Below, one piece after another: positions 24,785-35,887 of a stretch of DNA of 64,000 nt. The notes under the pieces were generated by a model. The model saw only the letters and a program-made list of their open reading frames with translations, was not told the DNA's origin and made no database searches. The first letter of the stretch is position 1. The number at the start of each line of letters is the position of its first letter. Source of the stretch: Glycomyces niveus (GTDB lineage Bacteria; Actinomycetota; Actinomycetes; Mycobacteriales; Micromonosporaceae); NCBI RefSeq assembly GCF_017592475.1, contig NZ_JAGFNP010000003.1, positions 186,001 through 250,000 on the forward strand. The letters are read 5' to 3'. The translations under genes were made by a program, and so were the position numbers.

Positions 24785-26011
24785 GTGGCCAGCAACTACA
24801 CCGAGGTGTTCCAGGACCCGAACGCGGTAGAGAAGTACGCCGAGCGCACCTACGCCCCGGGCACGTTCTCGTCGATCGTCTCCACCCGCCAGGCCGGATG
24901 GCTGCGCGGCTTCGTGCCGAACGCGTTCGCGACCCGGCCGACCCACCACGACTTCGCGTGCGGCACCGGCCGCGTCTCGCGGATGCTCGCGGGGCTGGTC
25001 GCGGTCTCGCACGGCTACGACACCTCCGAGGCCATGCTGCAGAAGGGCCGCGAGCTGGGCACGCCCGGGTACGCGCACCTGGTGCGCCCGGGCCTGGCCG
25101 CGCCCGAGGTCGACCCGAGCCGCCCGGCGCTGGTGACGGCGTTCCGGTTCGTGCTCAACGTGGACCTGCACCTGCGCGACCAGCTGATGGACTTCGCCTC
25201 GGCCGCGCTGCCGGACGCGGAGGCGGGGCTGCTGCTCGTGGAGAACCACGGCAACGCCTCGTCGCTGCGGCACCTGCGCAAGACCTTCGGGCGCTTGGAC
25301 GCGAGCACGTGGTTCCAGGAGCTCTCGCACCAGGAGATGCGGGACCTGTTCGATCGCCACGGCTTCGAGCTGGTCGGCATGCAGGGCTTCACGCTGTTCA
25401 CGCAGGGCTGCTACCGGGCGCCGTGGGGCTGGGCCGCCAGGGCCGCGGACGCCGCGCTGGCGTCCCCGCTGTCGAAGCAGGCCAGTGACGTGGTCTACAT
25501 CGCCCGACGGCGCTTAGCCGGCGTTGCGGCGACGTTCCCGGTAGGCCTCCGCGAGGAGGCGCACGGCTTCGGGAACGTCGTCCTTGAGGTAGCGGCGGAC
25601 GAGGCGGCGCGGCTCGGAGAGCATCCGGAAGACCCATTCGGTGCCGGTGCGCTGCATCCATTTCGGGGCGCGCCGGCGGTATCCGGCGATGAAGTCGATG
25701 CTCGCGCCGCACCCGAGGAACCACGCGGCGGGCGCGGCCGAGCGCAGGCGCACCGTCACATGCTCCTGCTTGGGGAAGCCGAGGCCGACGTAGACGAGGT
25801 CGGGGGCGGCGCTCTCGACGCGTTCGACGAGCGCTCGCCACTGCGACTCGTCCTTGTCGAAGCCCATGGGCGGGCACCACGCGCCGACCACTTTGAGGCC
25901 CGGGTACCGGGCTTCGAGGAGGTCGGCGGCGCGCTCGGTGGGCCGCGCGGCGGCGTCCGGCGTGCCGCCCAGGAGGGCCACGCGCAGGCCGCGGGTCGCG
26001 GCGGCCGCTGA
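24785..26011 (+). CDS. SAM-dependent methyltransferase with an antisense-overlapping extension
   Basis: Residues 1 to about 243 form a class I methyltransferase: motif I reads HHDFACGTGRVSRML near residue 58, with an Asp in the next strand (GYDTSEAML), and the C-terminal part ends ASDVVYIARR. After that the frame stays open for another 165 residues antisense to the WecG-like gene. That extension is Arg/Gly/Ala/Glu-rich and has no domain look. A stop (TAG, 25515-25517) lies one frame off at exactly the expected end. So the real protein may be about 245 residues, with an indel near the end, or a genuine 498-base convergent overlap exists. GTG start has GAAAGGG upstream. Confidence 0.75.
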   Translation: MASNYTEVFQDPNAVEKYAERTYAPGTFSSIVSTRQAGWLRGFVPNAFATRPTHHDFACGTGRVSRMLAGLVAVSHGYDTSEAMLQKGRELGTPGYAHLVRPGLAAPEVDPSRPALVTAFRFVLNVDLHLRDQLMDFASAALPDAEAGLLLVENHGNASSLRHLRKTFGRLDASTWFQELSHQEMRDLFDRHGFELVGMQGFTLFTQGCYRAPWGWAARAADAALASPLSKQASDVVYIARRRLAGVAATFPVGLREEAHGFGNVVLEVAADEAARLGEHPEDPFGAGALHPFRGAPAVSGDEVDARAAPEEPRGGRGRAQAHRHMLLLGEAEADVDEVGGGALDAFDERSPLRLVLVEAHGRAPRADHFEARVPGFEEVGGALGGPRGGVRRAAQEGHAQAAGRGGR

Positions 26012-26359
26012 GAGCGACCAGACGAGGTCCGAGCCGGCCACACGGGCGGGCAGCGGCGTTCCGGCCACTTTGGAGGCCCACACGAGGGGCGCGCCGTCGG
26101 CGACGACGAGGTCCGAGGCGGCGATGATGGCGCGCAGCTCGCGGCTGCGGCGAGCCGCGGCGACGATGTCCACGTTCGGGGTCACGATCTGGCCGCCACG
26201 CCCGGCCTCGAGCGCGTCGAGCACGCGTGCGACGGCCCCCGCTTCGGTGACCGGGTCGATGGCGATGCCGCCCAAGGACACCCGCTTCGCGGGCCCTGAG
26301 CTCAGCCGAGGTGTCGCGCCGCTGCCGCGGTCCGCGCGGGAAGGGCCCAAACGCTCCAT
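25514..26359 (-). CDS. WecG/TagA/CpsF-family glycosyltransferase
   Basis: A 281-residue enzyme of the family that adds N-acetylmannosamine(-uronic acid) or another sugar to lipid-linked GlcNAc-diphosphate. Family landmarks: TPNVDIVAAARRSREL, the catalytic-region VADGAPLVWASKVAG, GAWCPPMGF, YVGLGFPKQEHV, and the closing GYRRRAPKWMQRTGTEWVFR with basic residues that contact the membrane. I use the ATG at 26359; an upstream start at 26455 adds a low-complexity stretch. It is the only minus-strand gene inside the polysaccharide locus and its 3' end collides with the methyltransferase gene. Confidence 0.9.
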   Translation of the reverse strand: MERLGPSRADRGSGATPRLSSGPAKRVSLGGIAIDPVTEAGAVARVLDALEAGRGGQIVTPNVDIVAAARRSRELRAIIAASDLVVADGAPLVWASKVAGTPLPARVAGSDLVWSLSAAAATRGLRVALLGGTPDAAARPTERAADLLEARYPGLKVVGAWCPPMGFDKDESQWRALVERVESAAPDLVYVGLGFPKQEHVTVRLRSAAPAAWFLGCGASIDFIAGYRRRAPKWMQRTGTEWVFRMLSEPRRLVRRYLKDDVPEAVRLLAEAYRERRRNAG

Positions 26360-26532
26360 GCGATCAGACGTTAGAGGTCCGCGTGCGATTTTCCGGGAAT
26401 TTTGGCGACAGGGCGTGTCCCCCACCCCACCCCCCGTCGTTATACGAATCATCAAGGGGCGTCCGCAGGTTTCGAGCCCGGCTCGGATCGCGGCCCCGGA
26501 AGCAGCGAAGCACCAGGGTGAGCGAGGGATCA

Positions 26533-27552
26533 GTGAGCGTGAAGATCGCCGACACGGCCGAGCGGTCCGAGAACCGCGTCAAAGTGGTCTTCATCGGAGG
26601 TCTCGGTCGCAGCGGCACGACGCTCCTCGAACGCCTGCTCGGTCAGCTCCCCGGCGTCGTCCCCCTCGGCGAGATCACCCACCTGTGGGAACGGGACCTC
26701 GTCGGCAACGAGATGTGCGCCTGCGGGGCCACCTTCTCCCACTGCGAGTTCTGGCAGCGGATCGGCGAGCGGGCCTTCGGGTCCTGGGAGCGCGTCGACG
26801 TCGAGCGGCTCAACGCTCTCAAGGCCACAGTGGACCGCACCCGGCACATCCCCGCGCTCGCGGCCAAGCGCCTCGCGCCCGCGCAGCACCAGCTCGTCAC
26901 CGAGTACGCCGAGTACTTCGAGAAGATCTACACCGCCGCCGCGAAGGACACGCGCGCGCAGGTCGTCGTCGACTCCTCCAAGCACGCCTCGCTCGCGTAC
27001 TGCCTGCGCTGGTCCCCCAAGATCGACCTGCGGGTGCTGCACGTCGTGCGCGACTCGCGGGGCGTCGCCTACTCGTGGACCAAGAAGGTCGCCCGCCCCG
27101 AGTCGCCCACGGGCGACCAGATGACCCGCTACTCCCCCGCGAAGGCCGCGATGCTGTGGAACGCGCAGAACGCCGCGTTCAGCCTCCTGGCCCGCCGCGG
27201 CGTGCCGGTGCGCCGGGTCCGGTACGAGCGGATCATCCAGCGCCCGCGCAAAGTGATCGCGTCCCTGGGCCGGTTCTGCGGTTTGGACCTGACCGAATCG
27301 GACTACAACTTCATCGGGGACGGCTGGGCCGACCTCGGCCCCAGCCACTCGGCGGCCGGCAACCCGATGCGGTTCACCGTGGGCCGCATCCCGATCTACC
27401 CCGACGAGGCCTGGACCGCGGACCTGCCCGAGAGCACCCGGCGCATGGTCTCCACCCTCACCCGGCCCCTCCTGGGCCGCTACGGCTACCTCGACGAAGA
27501 GGAGACCCCTGTGGACGAACCCGTTCTGGAAGAGGTGACCGCCCGTGACTGA
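26533..27552 (+). CDS. Second sulfotransferase
   Basis: A 339-residue sulfotransferase-fold protein. The phosphosulfate loop is FIGGLGRSGTTLLERLL (near residue 22) and the 3'-phosphate element is LHVVRDSRGVAYSWTKK (near residue 172), which places it with Sulfotransfer_3-like enzymes. It differs strongly from the first sulfotransferase, so it probably acts on another position or another acceptor. A Cys-rich insert (NEMCACGATFSHCEFW) near residue 57 is unusual and might bind a metal. GTG at 26533 is preceded by GAGGGA. The stop overlaps the GT2 gene by eight bases. Confidence 0.88.
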   Translation: MSVKIADTAERSENRVKVVFIGGLGRSGTTLLERLLGQLPGVVPLGEITHLWERDLVGNEMCACGATFSHCEFWQRIGERAFGSWERVDVERLNALKATVDRTRHIPALAAKRLAPAQHQLVTEYAEYFEKIYTAAAKDTRAQVVVDSSKHASLAYCLRWSPKIDLRVLHVVRDSRGVAYSWTKKVARPESPTGDQMTRYSPAKAAMLWNAQNAAFSLLARRGVPVRRVRYERIIQRPRKVIASLGRFCGLDLTESDYNFIGDGWADLGPSHSAAGNPMRFTVGRIPIYPDEAWTADLPESTRRMVSTLTRPLLGRYGYLDEEETPVDEPVLEEVTARD

Positions 27553-28450
27553 CTGGCCGTCGGTGGGCATCGTGATCCCCACGCACAACCGCCCGCAGCA
27601 GGTGCGCGCGGCGCTGCGCTCGGTGCTGACCCAGTTCTACCCCGGCGCGCTCGAAGTGATCGTCGTCTTCGACCGCGCCAAAGTGGACGAAGACCTCGCG
27701 GCGGACGGCAAGCGGCCCGTGCGCGTGGTCAAGAACGACCGCACGCCCGGCCTCGCCGGCGCCCGCAACACCGGGATCACCGCGCTGGACACCGATCTCG
27801 TGGCGTTCCTCGACGACGACGACGAATGGCTCCCCGGCAAGCTCGCCGCCCAAGTGACCGCGCTCGGCACCGAGGCCGAGCTGTGCACCACCGCGATCGA
27901 GGTCGACTACCGCGGCCGCCGCAACTCCCGGCTCGCGCAGAAGACCATGGTGCGCCACGTCGACCTGCTCCGCTCGCGCATGATGATGCTGCACTCGTCC
28001 ACGTTCCTGTTCCGCCGCTCCGCGCTCCTGGGCGGACTCGGCCTCGTCGCCGAGGACGCGCCCGGCAGCCAGAACGAGGACTGGGACATGCTCCTGCGGG
28101 CGTCCCGGCGCCGCCCCATCGCGCACGTCGACGTCCCGTACGCCCTCGTCAACTGGGCCGGCTCGCACTTCGAGACCCGCTGGGACACCAAGATCTCCTC
28201 GCTGCGGTGGATACTCGACCGCCACCCCGAGATCCACGGCAGCCCCGAGGGCGCCGCCCGCGTCTACGGCCAGATCGCCTGCTGGCACGCCGCCACCGGC
28301 GACCGCAAAGAGGCCCTGCGCTGGGCCATGCGGGCCACCAAGGCCAACCCCGGCGAGCCCCGCGCCGCCGTCGCCGCCGCGGCAGCGGCGGGCATCGTCG
28401 GCGTCCCCGCAGTGATGGCCGCCCTCCACCGCCGCGGCCGCGGCATCTAG
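27545..28450 (+). CDS. Family 2 glycosyltransferase
   Basis: A 301-residue GT-A-fold enzyme. It opens with VGIVIPTHNRPQQVRAAL, has the nucleotide-sugar DxD motif in AFLDDDDEWLPGK near residue 96, and the acceptor-side NEDWDMLLRAS (ED/W motif) near residue 180. The C-terminal 70 residues are helical and Ala-rich (ATKANPGEPRAAVAAAAAAG) and resemble those seen in many actinobacterial GT2 proteins. It is the last gene of the polysaccharide locus, overlapping the second sulfotransferase by eight bases and ending 110 bases from atpD. Confidence 0.9.
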   Translation: MTDWPSVGIVIPTHNRPQQVRAALRSVLTQFYPGALEVIVVFDRAKVDEDLAADGKRPVRVVKNDRTPGLAGARNTGITALDTDLVAFLDDDDEWLPGKLAAQVTALGTEAELCTTAIEVDYRGRRNSRLAQKTMVRHVDLLRSRMMMLHSSTFLFRRSALLGGLGLVAEDAPGSQNEDWDMLLRASRRRPIAHVDVPYALVNWAGSHFETRWDTKISSLRWILDRHPEIHGSPEGAARVYGQIACWHAATGDRKEALRWAMRATKANPGEPRAAVAAAAAAGIVGVPAVMAALHRRGRGI

Positions 28451-28504
28451 ACCACCGCAGCAGCGGCTTTCGGAAACCCGGCGTATTTGGCGATCCGCCG
28501 GTGA

Positions 28505-28542
28505 GAAAGCGGCCCCGGAACCGAGGTTCCGGGGCCGCTTTC
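28505..28542. terminator. Strong bidirectional hairpin between the GT2 gene and atpD
   Basis: An inverted repeat of up to 18 base pairs (28505-28522 with 28525-28542) flanked by AAAG and CTTT runs. It ends both the polysaccharide locus and the ATP synthase operon, and so marks that no atpC is co-transcribed with atpD. Confidence 0.8.
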
Positions 28543-28560
28543 GATAAGCGTCGCAAGAGG

Positions 28561-30929
<2,369 letters not shown>

Positions 30930-30931
30930 GG

Positions 30932-32566
30932 CTAACCCTTCTTGACGCGCTTGACGGTCTCGACGTCGACGTCGCCCTCAAGGGCGTCCTCGGCGGCGTC
31001 GGTCACGTGAAGGTCGTCGGCGGTGGCCTTGAACATCTGCTTGAACTTGGCGATCGCGCGCTTGAGGGTGTCCTCGATCTCGCCGGTGACCTTGTCCTTG
31101 CCGACGGTGAGCTGCGCGACGACGTCCTTGTGGTTGGCGCGCATGTAGGTGAGGAACTCGACCTCGAAGCGGCGGATCTCGCCGACGGGGATGTCGTCGA
31201 GCGCACCCGAGGTGCCCGCCCAGATCGAGATCGTCTCCTCGCCCATCGGGAACGGCTCGGCCACACCCTGCTTGAGGAGCTCGACCAGGCGCAGACCGCG
31301 GTCGAGCTGGGCCCGCGACGCGGCGTCCAGGTCGGACGCGAAGGCCGCGAAGGCCTCCAGGTCGCGGTACTGGGCCAGGTCCAGACGCAGCGAACCGGCG
31401 ACCGAGCGCATGCCCTTGGTCTGCGCGGCGCCACCGACACGGGAGACGGACGTACCGACGTTGATCGCCGGACGCACACCCGAGTTGAACAGGCCCTCTT
31501 CGAGGAAGACCTGGCCGTCGGTGATCGAGATGACGTTGGTCGGGATGAACTGCGAGATGTCGCCGGCCTTGGTCTCGATGATCGGCAGACCGGTCATCGA
31601 ACCGCCGCCCAGCTCGTCCGAGAGCTTCGCGCAGCGCTCGAGGAGACGGGAGTGCAGGTAGAAGACGTCACCGGGGAAGGCCTCGCGGCCCGGGGGACGA
31701 CGCAGCAGCAGCGACACGGTGCGGTACGCCTCGGCCTGCTTCGACAGGTCGTCGAAGACGATGAGGACGTGCTTGCCGCCGTACATCCAGTGCTGGCCGA
31801 TGGCCGAACCGGTGTAGGGCGCCAGGTACTTCAGGCCCGCGGGCTCGTCGGCGTTGGCCGCCACGATGGTGGTGTACTCCATCGCGCCGTGCTCTTCGAG
31901 CATGCCCTTGATGCCGGCGACGGTGGAGCCCTTCTGGCCGACCGCGACGTAGATGCAGCGGAGCTGCTTGTTCGGGTCGCCGGACTCCCAGTTCGCGCGC
32001 TGGTTGATGATCGTGTCGATCGCGACCTGCGTCTTGCCGGTCTTGCGGTCGCCGATGATCAGCTGGCGCTGGCCGCGGCCGATGGGGGTCATCGAGTCGA
32101 TGGCCTTGATACCGGTCTCGACCGGCTCGAACACCGACTGGCGGTTGATGACGTTGGGGGCCTGGGCCTCGAGCTCGCGCTCGCCCTCGGCCTCGATCGG
32201 CCCCAGGTCGTCGATGGGGTTGCCCAGGGCGTCGACGACGCGGCCCAGGAACTTGTCGCCGACCGGGACCGAGAGCACCTTGCCGGTGCGCTTGACGGAC
32301 TGGCCCTCGCCGACCTTGGTCGGGTCGCCCAGGAGGACGGCGCCGATCTCGCGGACGTCGAGGTTCAGGGCCAGGCCCATCACGCCGCCCTCGAACTCCA
32401 GGAGCTCGTTGGCCATGACGGAGGGCAGGCCCTCGACGACGGCGATGCCGTCGCCGGCGGAGGTGACGGTACCGACCTCTTCGCGGGTGATCTCCGGCCG
32501 GTACGACGAGACGTAGGCGTCGAGCGCGCTACGGATCTCGTCAGAGGAGATGGTCAATTCAGCCAT
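30932..32566 (-). CDS. atpA: F1 ATP synthase subunit alpha
   Basis: Regulatory nucleotide-binding subunit of F1. The 544-residue product has the P-loop [15 protein letters not shown] near residue 172, and the family signature around [17 protein letters not shown]. About 35 residues extend past the usual C-terminus (after [15 protein letters not shown]), rich in Asp, Glu, Val and ending KRVKKG; a like extension in mycobacteria blocks reverse ATP hydrolysis. The gene follows atpH by 34 bases. Confidence 0.98.
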   Translation of the reverse strand: MAELTISSDEIRSALDAYVSSYRPEITREEVGTVTSAGDGIAVVEGLPSVMANELLEFEGGVMGLALNLDVREIGAVLLGDPTKVGEGQSVKRTGKVLSVPVGDKFLGRVVDALGNPIDDLGPIEAEGERELEAQAPNVINRQSVFEPVETGIKAIDSMTPIGRGQRQLIIGDRKTGKTQVAIDTIINQRANWESGDPNKQLRCIYVAVGQKGSTVAGIKGMLEEHGAMEYTTIVAANADEPAGLKYLAPYTGSAIGQHWMYGGKHVLIVFDDLSKQAEAYRTVSLLLRRPPGREAFPGDVFYLHSRLLERCAKLSDELGGGSMTGLPIIETKAGDISQFIPTNVISITDGQVFLEEGLFNSGVRPAINVGTSVSRVGGAAQTKGMRSVAGSLRLDLAQYRDLEAFAAFASDLDAASRAQLDRGLRLVELLKQGVAEPFPMGEETISIWAGTSGALDDIPVGEIRRFEVEFLTYMRANHKDVVAQLTVGKDKVTGEIEDTLKRAIAKFKQMFKATADDLHVTDAAEDALEGDVDVETVKRVKKG

Positions 32567-32600
32567 CTGAACGTTTCCCTTTCTGTAATTACCGGCTGGA

Positions 32601-33422
32601 TCAGCGTCCGGCCAAGGCTTGGCGGGCTTCGTCGAGGCGGCGTGAGACGGTGCCGTCCCACAGCTCCGAGCCGACTTGCACTCGGATGCCCCCGACGATC
32701 GCGGGGTCGACGGTGACCTTGAGCGCCACGTGGCGCCCGTAGACCAGGCTGAGCTTGGCGGCGAGCTGCCGCTCTCCGGCCTCGTCGAGCGGCTTCGCCA
32801 CGGTCACGTAGGCCACGGCCTCGTCGCGGGCCGCCGCGGCGGCCTCGACCAGGTGGGCCAGCGAGGCGTGGAAGCTGCGACCGCCGATGCCGTAGGCGGC
32901 GGCGGTCGCGAGCTTCACGGTCACCGGCTCGGCCTTGCCGTCGAGCAGGTTCTCGATCAGCGAGGCCCGGCCCTTCGGGTCGGTGCCGGTGGCGCCGAGC
33001 GCCGCGCCGAGTTCGGCGTCGCCGTCGACGAGCCGCCCGAAGCGGAACAGCTCGTCCTCGACGTTGGCGAGGCTCCCGTCCTTGGCCGCGGCGAGCAGCA
33101 GCGCGCTGACGGCGAGCTGCTCGGTGCCGTCGGCCAGTTCGGACGGGGTGCCCCAGCGGCCGCGCACGAGCGCGGCCACCACGTCAGCGGCGGTCTCGCC
33201 CACTTGGCCCGCGATGAGCCCGCGGATCAGGCCCTCCCGGTCGTCCGCCGTGCGGGCGGGGTCGGACAGGGCGCGACGCAGCCGAGGCTGGTCGACGAGG
33301 AACCTCGTCACTCCCAGCAGCTGATCGCCGCACTCGGTGAGCTGCTCGGCCGAGGCGCCGGAGGCGGCTGCCTCCAGCACGGCCCGGCCGGCCTCGATGC
33401 TTTCGCGTCCAGTCGTCGACAT
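32601..33422 (-). CDS. atpH: F1 ATP synthase subunit delta
   Basis: Peripheral stalk connector. The 273-residue protein is longer than E. coli delta (about 177 residues) because of an N-terminal helical extension, as is common in actinobacteria. The C-terminal signature is [20 protein letters not shown]. Its ATG shares one base with the atpF stop (TGATG), so translation is coupled. In mycobacteria delta is fused to a second b-type domain; here b and delta remain separate. Confidence 0.93.
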   Translation of the reverse strand: MSTTGRESIEAGRAVLEAAASGASAEQLTECGDQLLGVTRFLVDQPRLRRALSDPARTADDREGLIRGLIAGQVGETAADVVAALVRGRWGTPSELADGTEQLAVSALLLAAAKDGSLANVEDELFRFGRLVDGDAELGAALGATGTDPKGRASLIENLLDGKAEPVTVKLATAAAYGIGGRSFHASLAHLVEAAAAARDEAVAYVTVAKPLDEAGERQLAAKLSLVYGRHVALKVTVDPAIVGGIRVQVGSELWDGTVSRRLDEARQALAGR

Positions 33423-33964
33423 CAGCGCGCTCCGCTCGTCTCGGCCGTGTCGTCGGCGATCTGGGACAGGAACTGGTCCACAGTCGCCGTCGTGTCGGCG
33501 TCGCCGGCGAGACGCTGGCCGATGATCTTCCCGGCCAGGTCGACGGCCAGGTTGCCGACCTCGCTGCGCAGCTCGCGGACGAGCTGCTGGCGAGAGGCCT
33601 CGATCTGCGCGTGGCCGGCCGCGATGACGCGGTTGGCCTCTTCGCGGGCGGAGACCAGGATCTCCTCCTTGGCCGCCACAGCGTCTTTACGAGCCTCGTC
33701 GCGGATCGCGGCGGCCTCTTCCTGCGCGGTGGCGAGCTTGCGGCGGTATTCCTCGAGGGTCCGGTTGGCCTCTTCTTGAGCCCGCTCAGCCCGCTCGATG
33801 CCGCCTTCGATCGCGTCCACTCGTGCCTCGAAGGTCTTCTCCATCATGGGGAAGACGAACTTCATGAGCACGAAGCACAGCAGACCGAAGGCGATGGCGC
33901 CGACGAGAATCTCTTGCCAGATCGGGAAGAGAATCGCCGTGCCCCCTTCGGCGGCGTGAATCAT
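33422..33964 (-). CDS. atpF: Fo ATP synthase subunit b
   Basis: Membrane part of the peripheral stalk. The 180-residue protein has one membrane helix at about residues 16-38 (EILVGAIAFGLLCFVLMKFVF) and a long charged helix to about residue 160 that should dimerise with a second b. It lies between atpE and atpH in the standard order. Confidence 0.96.
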   Translation of the reverse strand: MIHAAEGGTAILFPIWQEILVGAIAFGLLCFVLMKFVFPMMEKTFEARVDAIEGGIERAERAQEEANRTLEEYRRKLATAQEEAAAIRDEARKDAVAAKEEILVSAREEANRVIAAGHAQIEASRQQLVRELRSEVGNLAVDLAGKIIGQRLAGDADTTATVDQFLSQIADDTAETSGAR

Positions 33965-33985
33965 GTTCGCTCCGTAAGGTGGTGG

Positions 33986-34192
33986 TTAGGAGTTGATGAA
34001 CGCGAGGACCAGGCCGAACAGGGCCAGAACCTCGACGAGGGCGAAGCCCATGAACAGCATCGGGCGGGTGATACCGGCCGACTCGGGCTGACGAGCGGTG
34101 GCGGTGATCCACGCGGCGAAGATCAGGGCGACACCGATACCGGGGCCGATCGCAGCGAGGCCGTAACCGACGACGTTGAGGCTGCCTTCCAT
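33986..34192 (-). CDS. atpE: Fo ATP synthase subunit c
   Basis: Ring-forming rotor subunit. The 68-residue hairpin protein has two membrane helices joined by the polar loop ARQPES. The proton-binding carboxylate is Glu54 (FALVEVLALFGLVL). A GxGxG-type packing motif occurs in the first helix (AIGPGIGVAL). I see no Na+-type ligand pattern, so proton coupling is expected. This is the subunit targeted by diarylquinolines in mycobacteria. Confidence 0.97.
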   Translation of the reverse strand: MEGSLNVVGYGLAAIGPGIGVALIFAAWITATARQPESAGITRPMLFMGFALVEVLALFGLVLAFINS

Positions 34193-34293
34193 GGCGTTTT
34201 TCTCCTAGGTGTCAGCGTGGCGTGTCCGTCACGCGCACGTTGTTCTTCAATTGCGAAATCTGTGTGGTTGAGGGATGGAAGCTCGGGGAGCGT

Positions 34294-35106
34294 CTAGTGC
34301 TCGTCCGCGAGGGATCCCTGGATGTACATGCCCGTCAGCAGGGTGAACACGTAGGCCTGCAGCAGGATGACGATGAGCTCGAAGAAGGTCATCGCGATGC
34401 CCATGGCGAACGAGAAGACCGACAGGCCCTGCACGAAGATGTTGCTCGCGTTGAGCATCTCGAAGCCGCCGAGGATGAACACCAGCAGGATCAGGTGGCC
34501 GGCGAACATGTTCGCGAAGAGCCGCAGTGCCAGAGTGACCGGTCGCAGGATGATGTTCTGCAGGAACTCGATCGGGATCAGCAGCGGGTAGATGAACCAG
34601 GGGGCCCCCGGGGGCACGCAGGTCATCTTGAGGAAGCCGATGAAGCCGTGCTTCTTGAAGCCGACGAACATGTAGATCGCCCAGGAGAGCACGCCGAGCA
34701 TCAGCGGGAACGCGATGTGCGAGTTCGGGGAGATCTGGATGCCGGGCACGATGGCCCAGAAGTTCATGACGAGGATGAAGAGGAAGAGCGTCGCGAGGTA
34801 GGGCGCGAATCGCACGCCTTCCTTCTTGCCCATCTGGTCGATGGCGACGGTGTTCCGGATGAAGCCATAGGCGGATTCGGCGATCCACTGCTTCTTGGTC
34901 GGCACGATCTGGGGCTTGCGGTACGCCCACAGGAAGAAGACGATCAAGACCGCTACAGAGGCCCACACCGCGAAGGTGATGGTGGTGAACATGTGAGCGA
35001 GGGCGGTGTCGCTGAGCCCGGTGAACCAGTCACGGAAGTCAAAGTTGTGAAGGCCGGGCGGAAAGTGGGAGTCCCCTTCGGCCAGCACGGTGGCTGAGTC
35101 GGTCAC
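34294..35106 (-). CDS. atpB: Fo ATP synthase subunit a
   Basis: Stator subunit that forms the proton half-channels. About 270 residues with five to six membrane helices. The essential Arg is in ILRPVTLALRLFANMFAGH (near residue 190), and the last helix has FELIVILLQAYVFTLLTG. I prefer the GTG at 35104-35106, ten bases after GAGAGG; the GTG nine bases earlier is too close to it. It is followed by atpE after 101 bases. Confidence 0.96.
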   Translation of the reverse strand: MTDSATVLAEGDSHFPPGLHNFDFRDWFTGLSDTALAHMFTTITFAVWASVAVLIVFFLWAYRKPQIVPTKKQWIAESAYGFIRNTVAIDQMGKKEGVRFAPYLATLFLFILVMNFWAIVPGIQISPNSHIAFPLMLGVLSWAIYMFVGFKKHGFIGFLKMTCVPPGAPWFIYPLLIPIEFLQNIILRPVTLALRLFANMFAGHLILLVFILGGFEMLNASNIFVQGLSVFSFAMGIAMTFFELIVILLQAYVFTLLTGMYIQGSLADEH

Positions 35107-35139
35107 GCGAGTCACGCCTCTCAGTCAGTGTCGGTCAAG

Positions 35140-35358
35140 TTACGGCGACATCTGCTTGATCAGCAGGTAGATTCCTGCTGCAGCACCGACAAGCATCCCT
35201 ACCAGGAGCCCGACTTTGGGCAGTTCGAGCCAAAGGTCGACCAGGTATCCGAGACCACCCCAGAAGATGAGCCCGGACAGCAGATATCCCAGCGCGCGCC
35301 AGCCCATGTCCGAACCGTCCGGCTGGGGCTTGCGATCGGGGGGTTCCATGTCGGCCAT
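35140..35358 (-). CDS. AtpZ/AtpI-type small membrane protein of the ATP synthase operon
   Basis: A 72-residue protein with two membrane helices (LGYLLSGLIFWGGLGYLVDLW and LLVGMLVGAAAGIYLLIK) and a short Pro/Asp-rich N-terminus. The GYLLSG.....G.GYL.D pattern fits the AtpZ family, which sits just upstream of atpB in many bacteria and is linked to assembly of the c-ring or to Mg2+ or Ca2+ uptake. I take the ATG at 35358; earlier in-frame starts lack family similarity. Confidence 0.8.
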   Translation of the reverse strand: MADMEPPDRKPQPDGSDMGWRALGYLLSGLIFWGGLGYLVDLWLELPKVGLLVGMLVGAAAGIYLLIKQMSP

Positions 35359-35406
35359 GTCGAGCTGAACTCTAACAGCTACTACACAGGAACTGCCCAG
35401 CGGGTT

Positions 35407-35442
35407 CGCTGAGATGAGCGCCATCCGTGCAGAGTTGTCAAC
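35407..35442 (-). promoter_or_regulatory. Possible promoter for the atpZ-atpB...atpD operon
   Basis: A perfect TTGACA hexamer on the minus strand (35437-35442), rare in this GC-rich setting, lies in the 127-base gap before the AtpZ-like gene. The matching -10 (GCTCAT at about 35415-35420) is weak. TTGACG also occurs twice just upstream. Confidence 0.35.
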
Positions 35443-35485
35443 CTCCAAGAAACACCGCGTGTCGCGTGGAGGCGTCAAGAATTCG

Positions 35486-35887
35486 TCAAGATCGCGAATC
35501 GAGCTCGATATAAGGGATTTTCGCCTTGTAGGCCCAGACGACCTGGGTGGCGAGCCAGGCGACGGCGCCGCCGATCACTCCGTAGGCGAAGGGCAGCAGG
35601 GCGTCGGGCACGGCCGTTCTGACGATCGAGAGGATCGTCAGGACCAGTGCTAGTTTGACCGAATAAGTGATCAATGCCATAGGCAGAGTGAGACGCAGGT
35701 CAAAGGTCTCGGCCAGTGCGACCGCTGCCGCAGAACCCGCGAATCCCAAGGCGGCCAAGGCTACTCCTGCCGGAGCGGCCCACGCGCCAGTGCCTCCGGC
35801 TGTGATCCCGCCGACGACGGCGGCGATGACCGCCGCGATCGCCGCGGCGAGGAGGCACGGCTTCAAGAAGCCTTTGACCTTGCCCAT
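35486..35887 (-). CDS. AtpI-like integral membrane protein
   Basis: A 133-residue protein with four membrane helices (about residues 8-30, 33-55, 68-90 and 100-120) and short loops. This size, topology and place upstream of atpB fit the AtpI group. Its ATG shares one base with the stop of the upstream phosphatase gene (TGATG). Family assignment rests mainly on context. Confidence 0.7.
   Translation of the reverse strand: MGKVKGFLKPCLLAAAIAAVIAAVVGGITAGGTGAWAAPAGVALAALGFAGSAAAVALAETFDLRLTLPMALITYSVKLALVLTILSIVRTAVPDALLPFAYGVIGGAVAWLATQVVWAYKAKIPYIELDSRS

Noticed and set aside
33986..34192. Na+-coupled c subunit
   Set aside because: The region around Glu54 lacks the Gln and Ser/Thr ligands of Na+-type rings, so proton coupling is the better reading.
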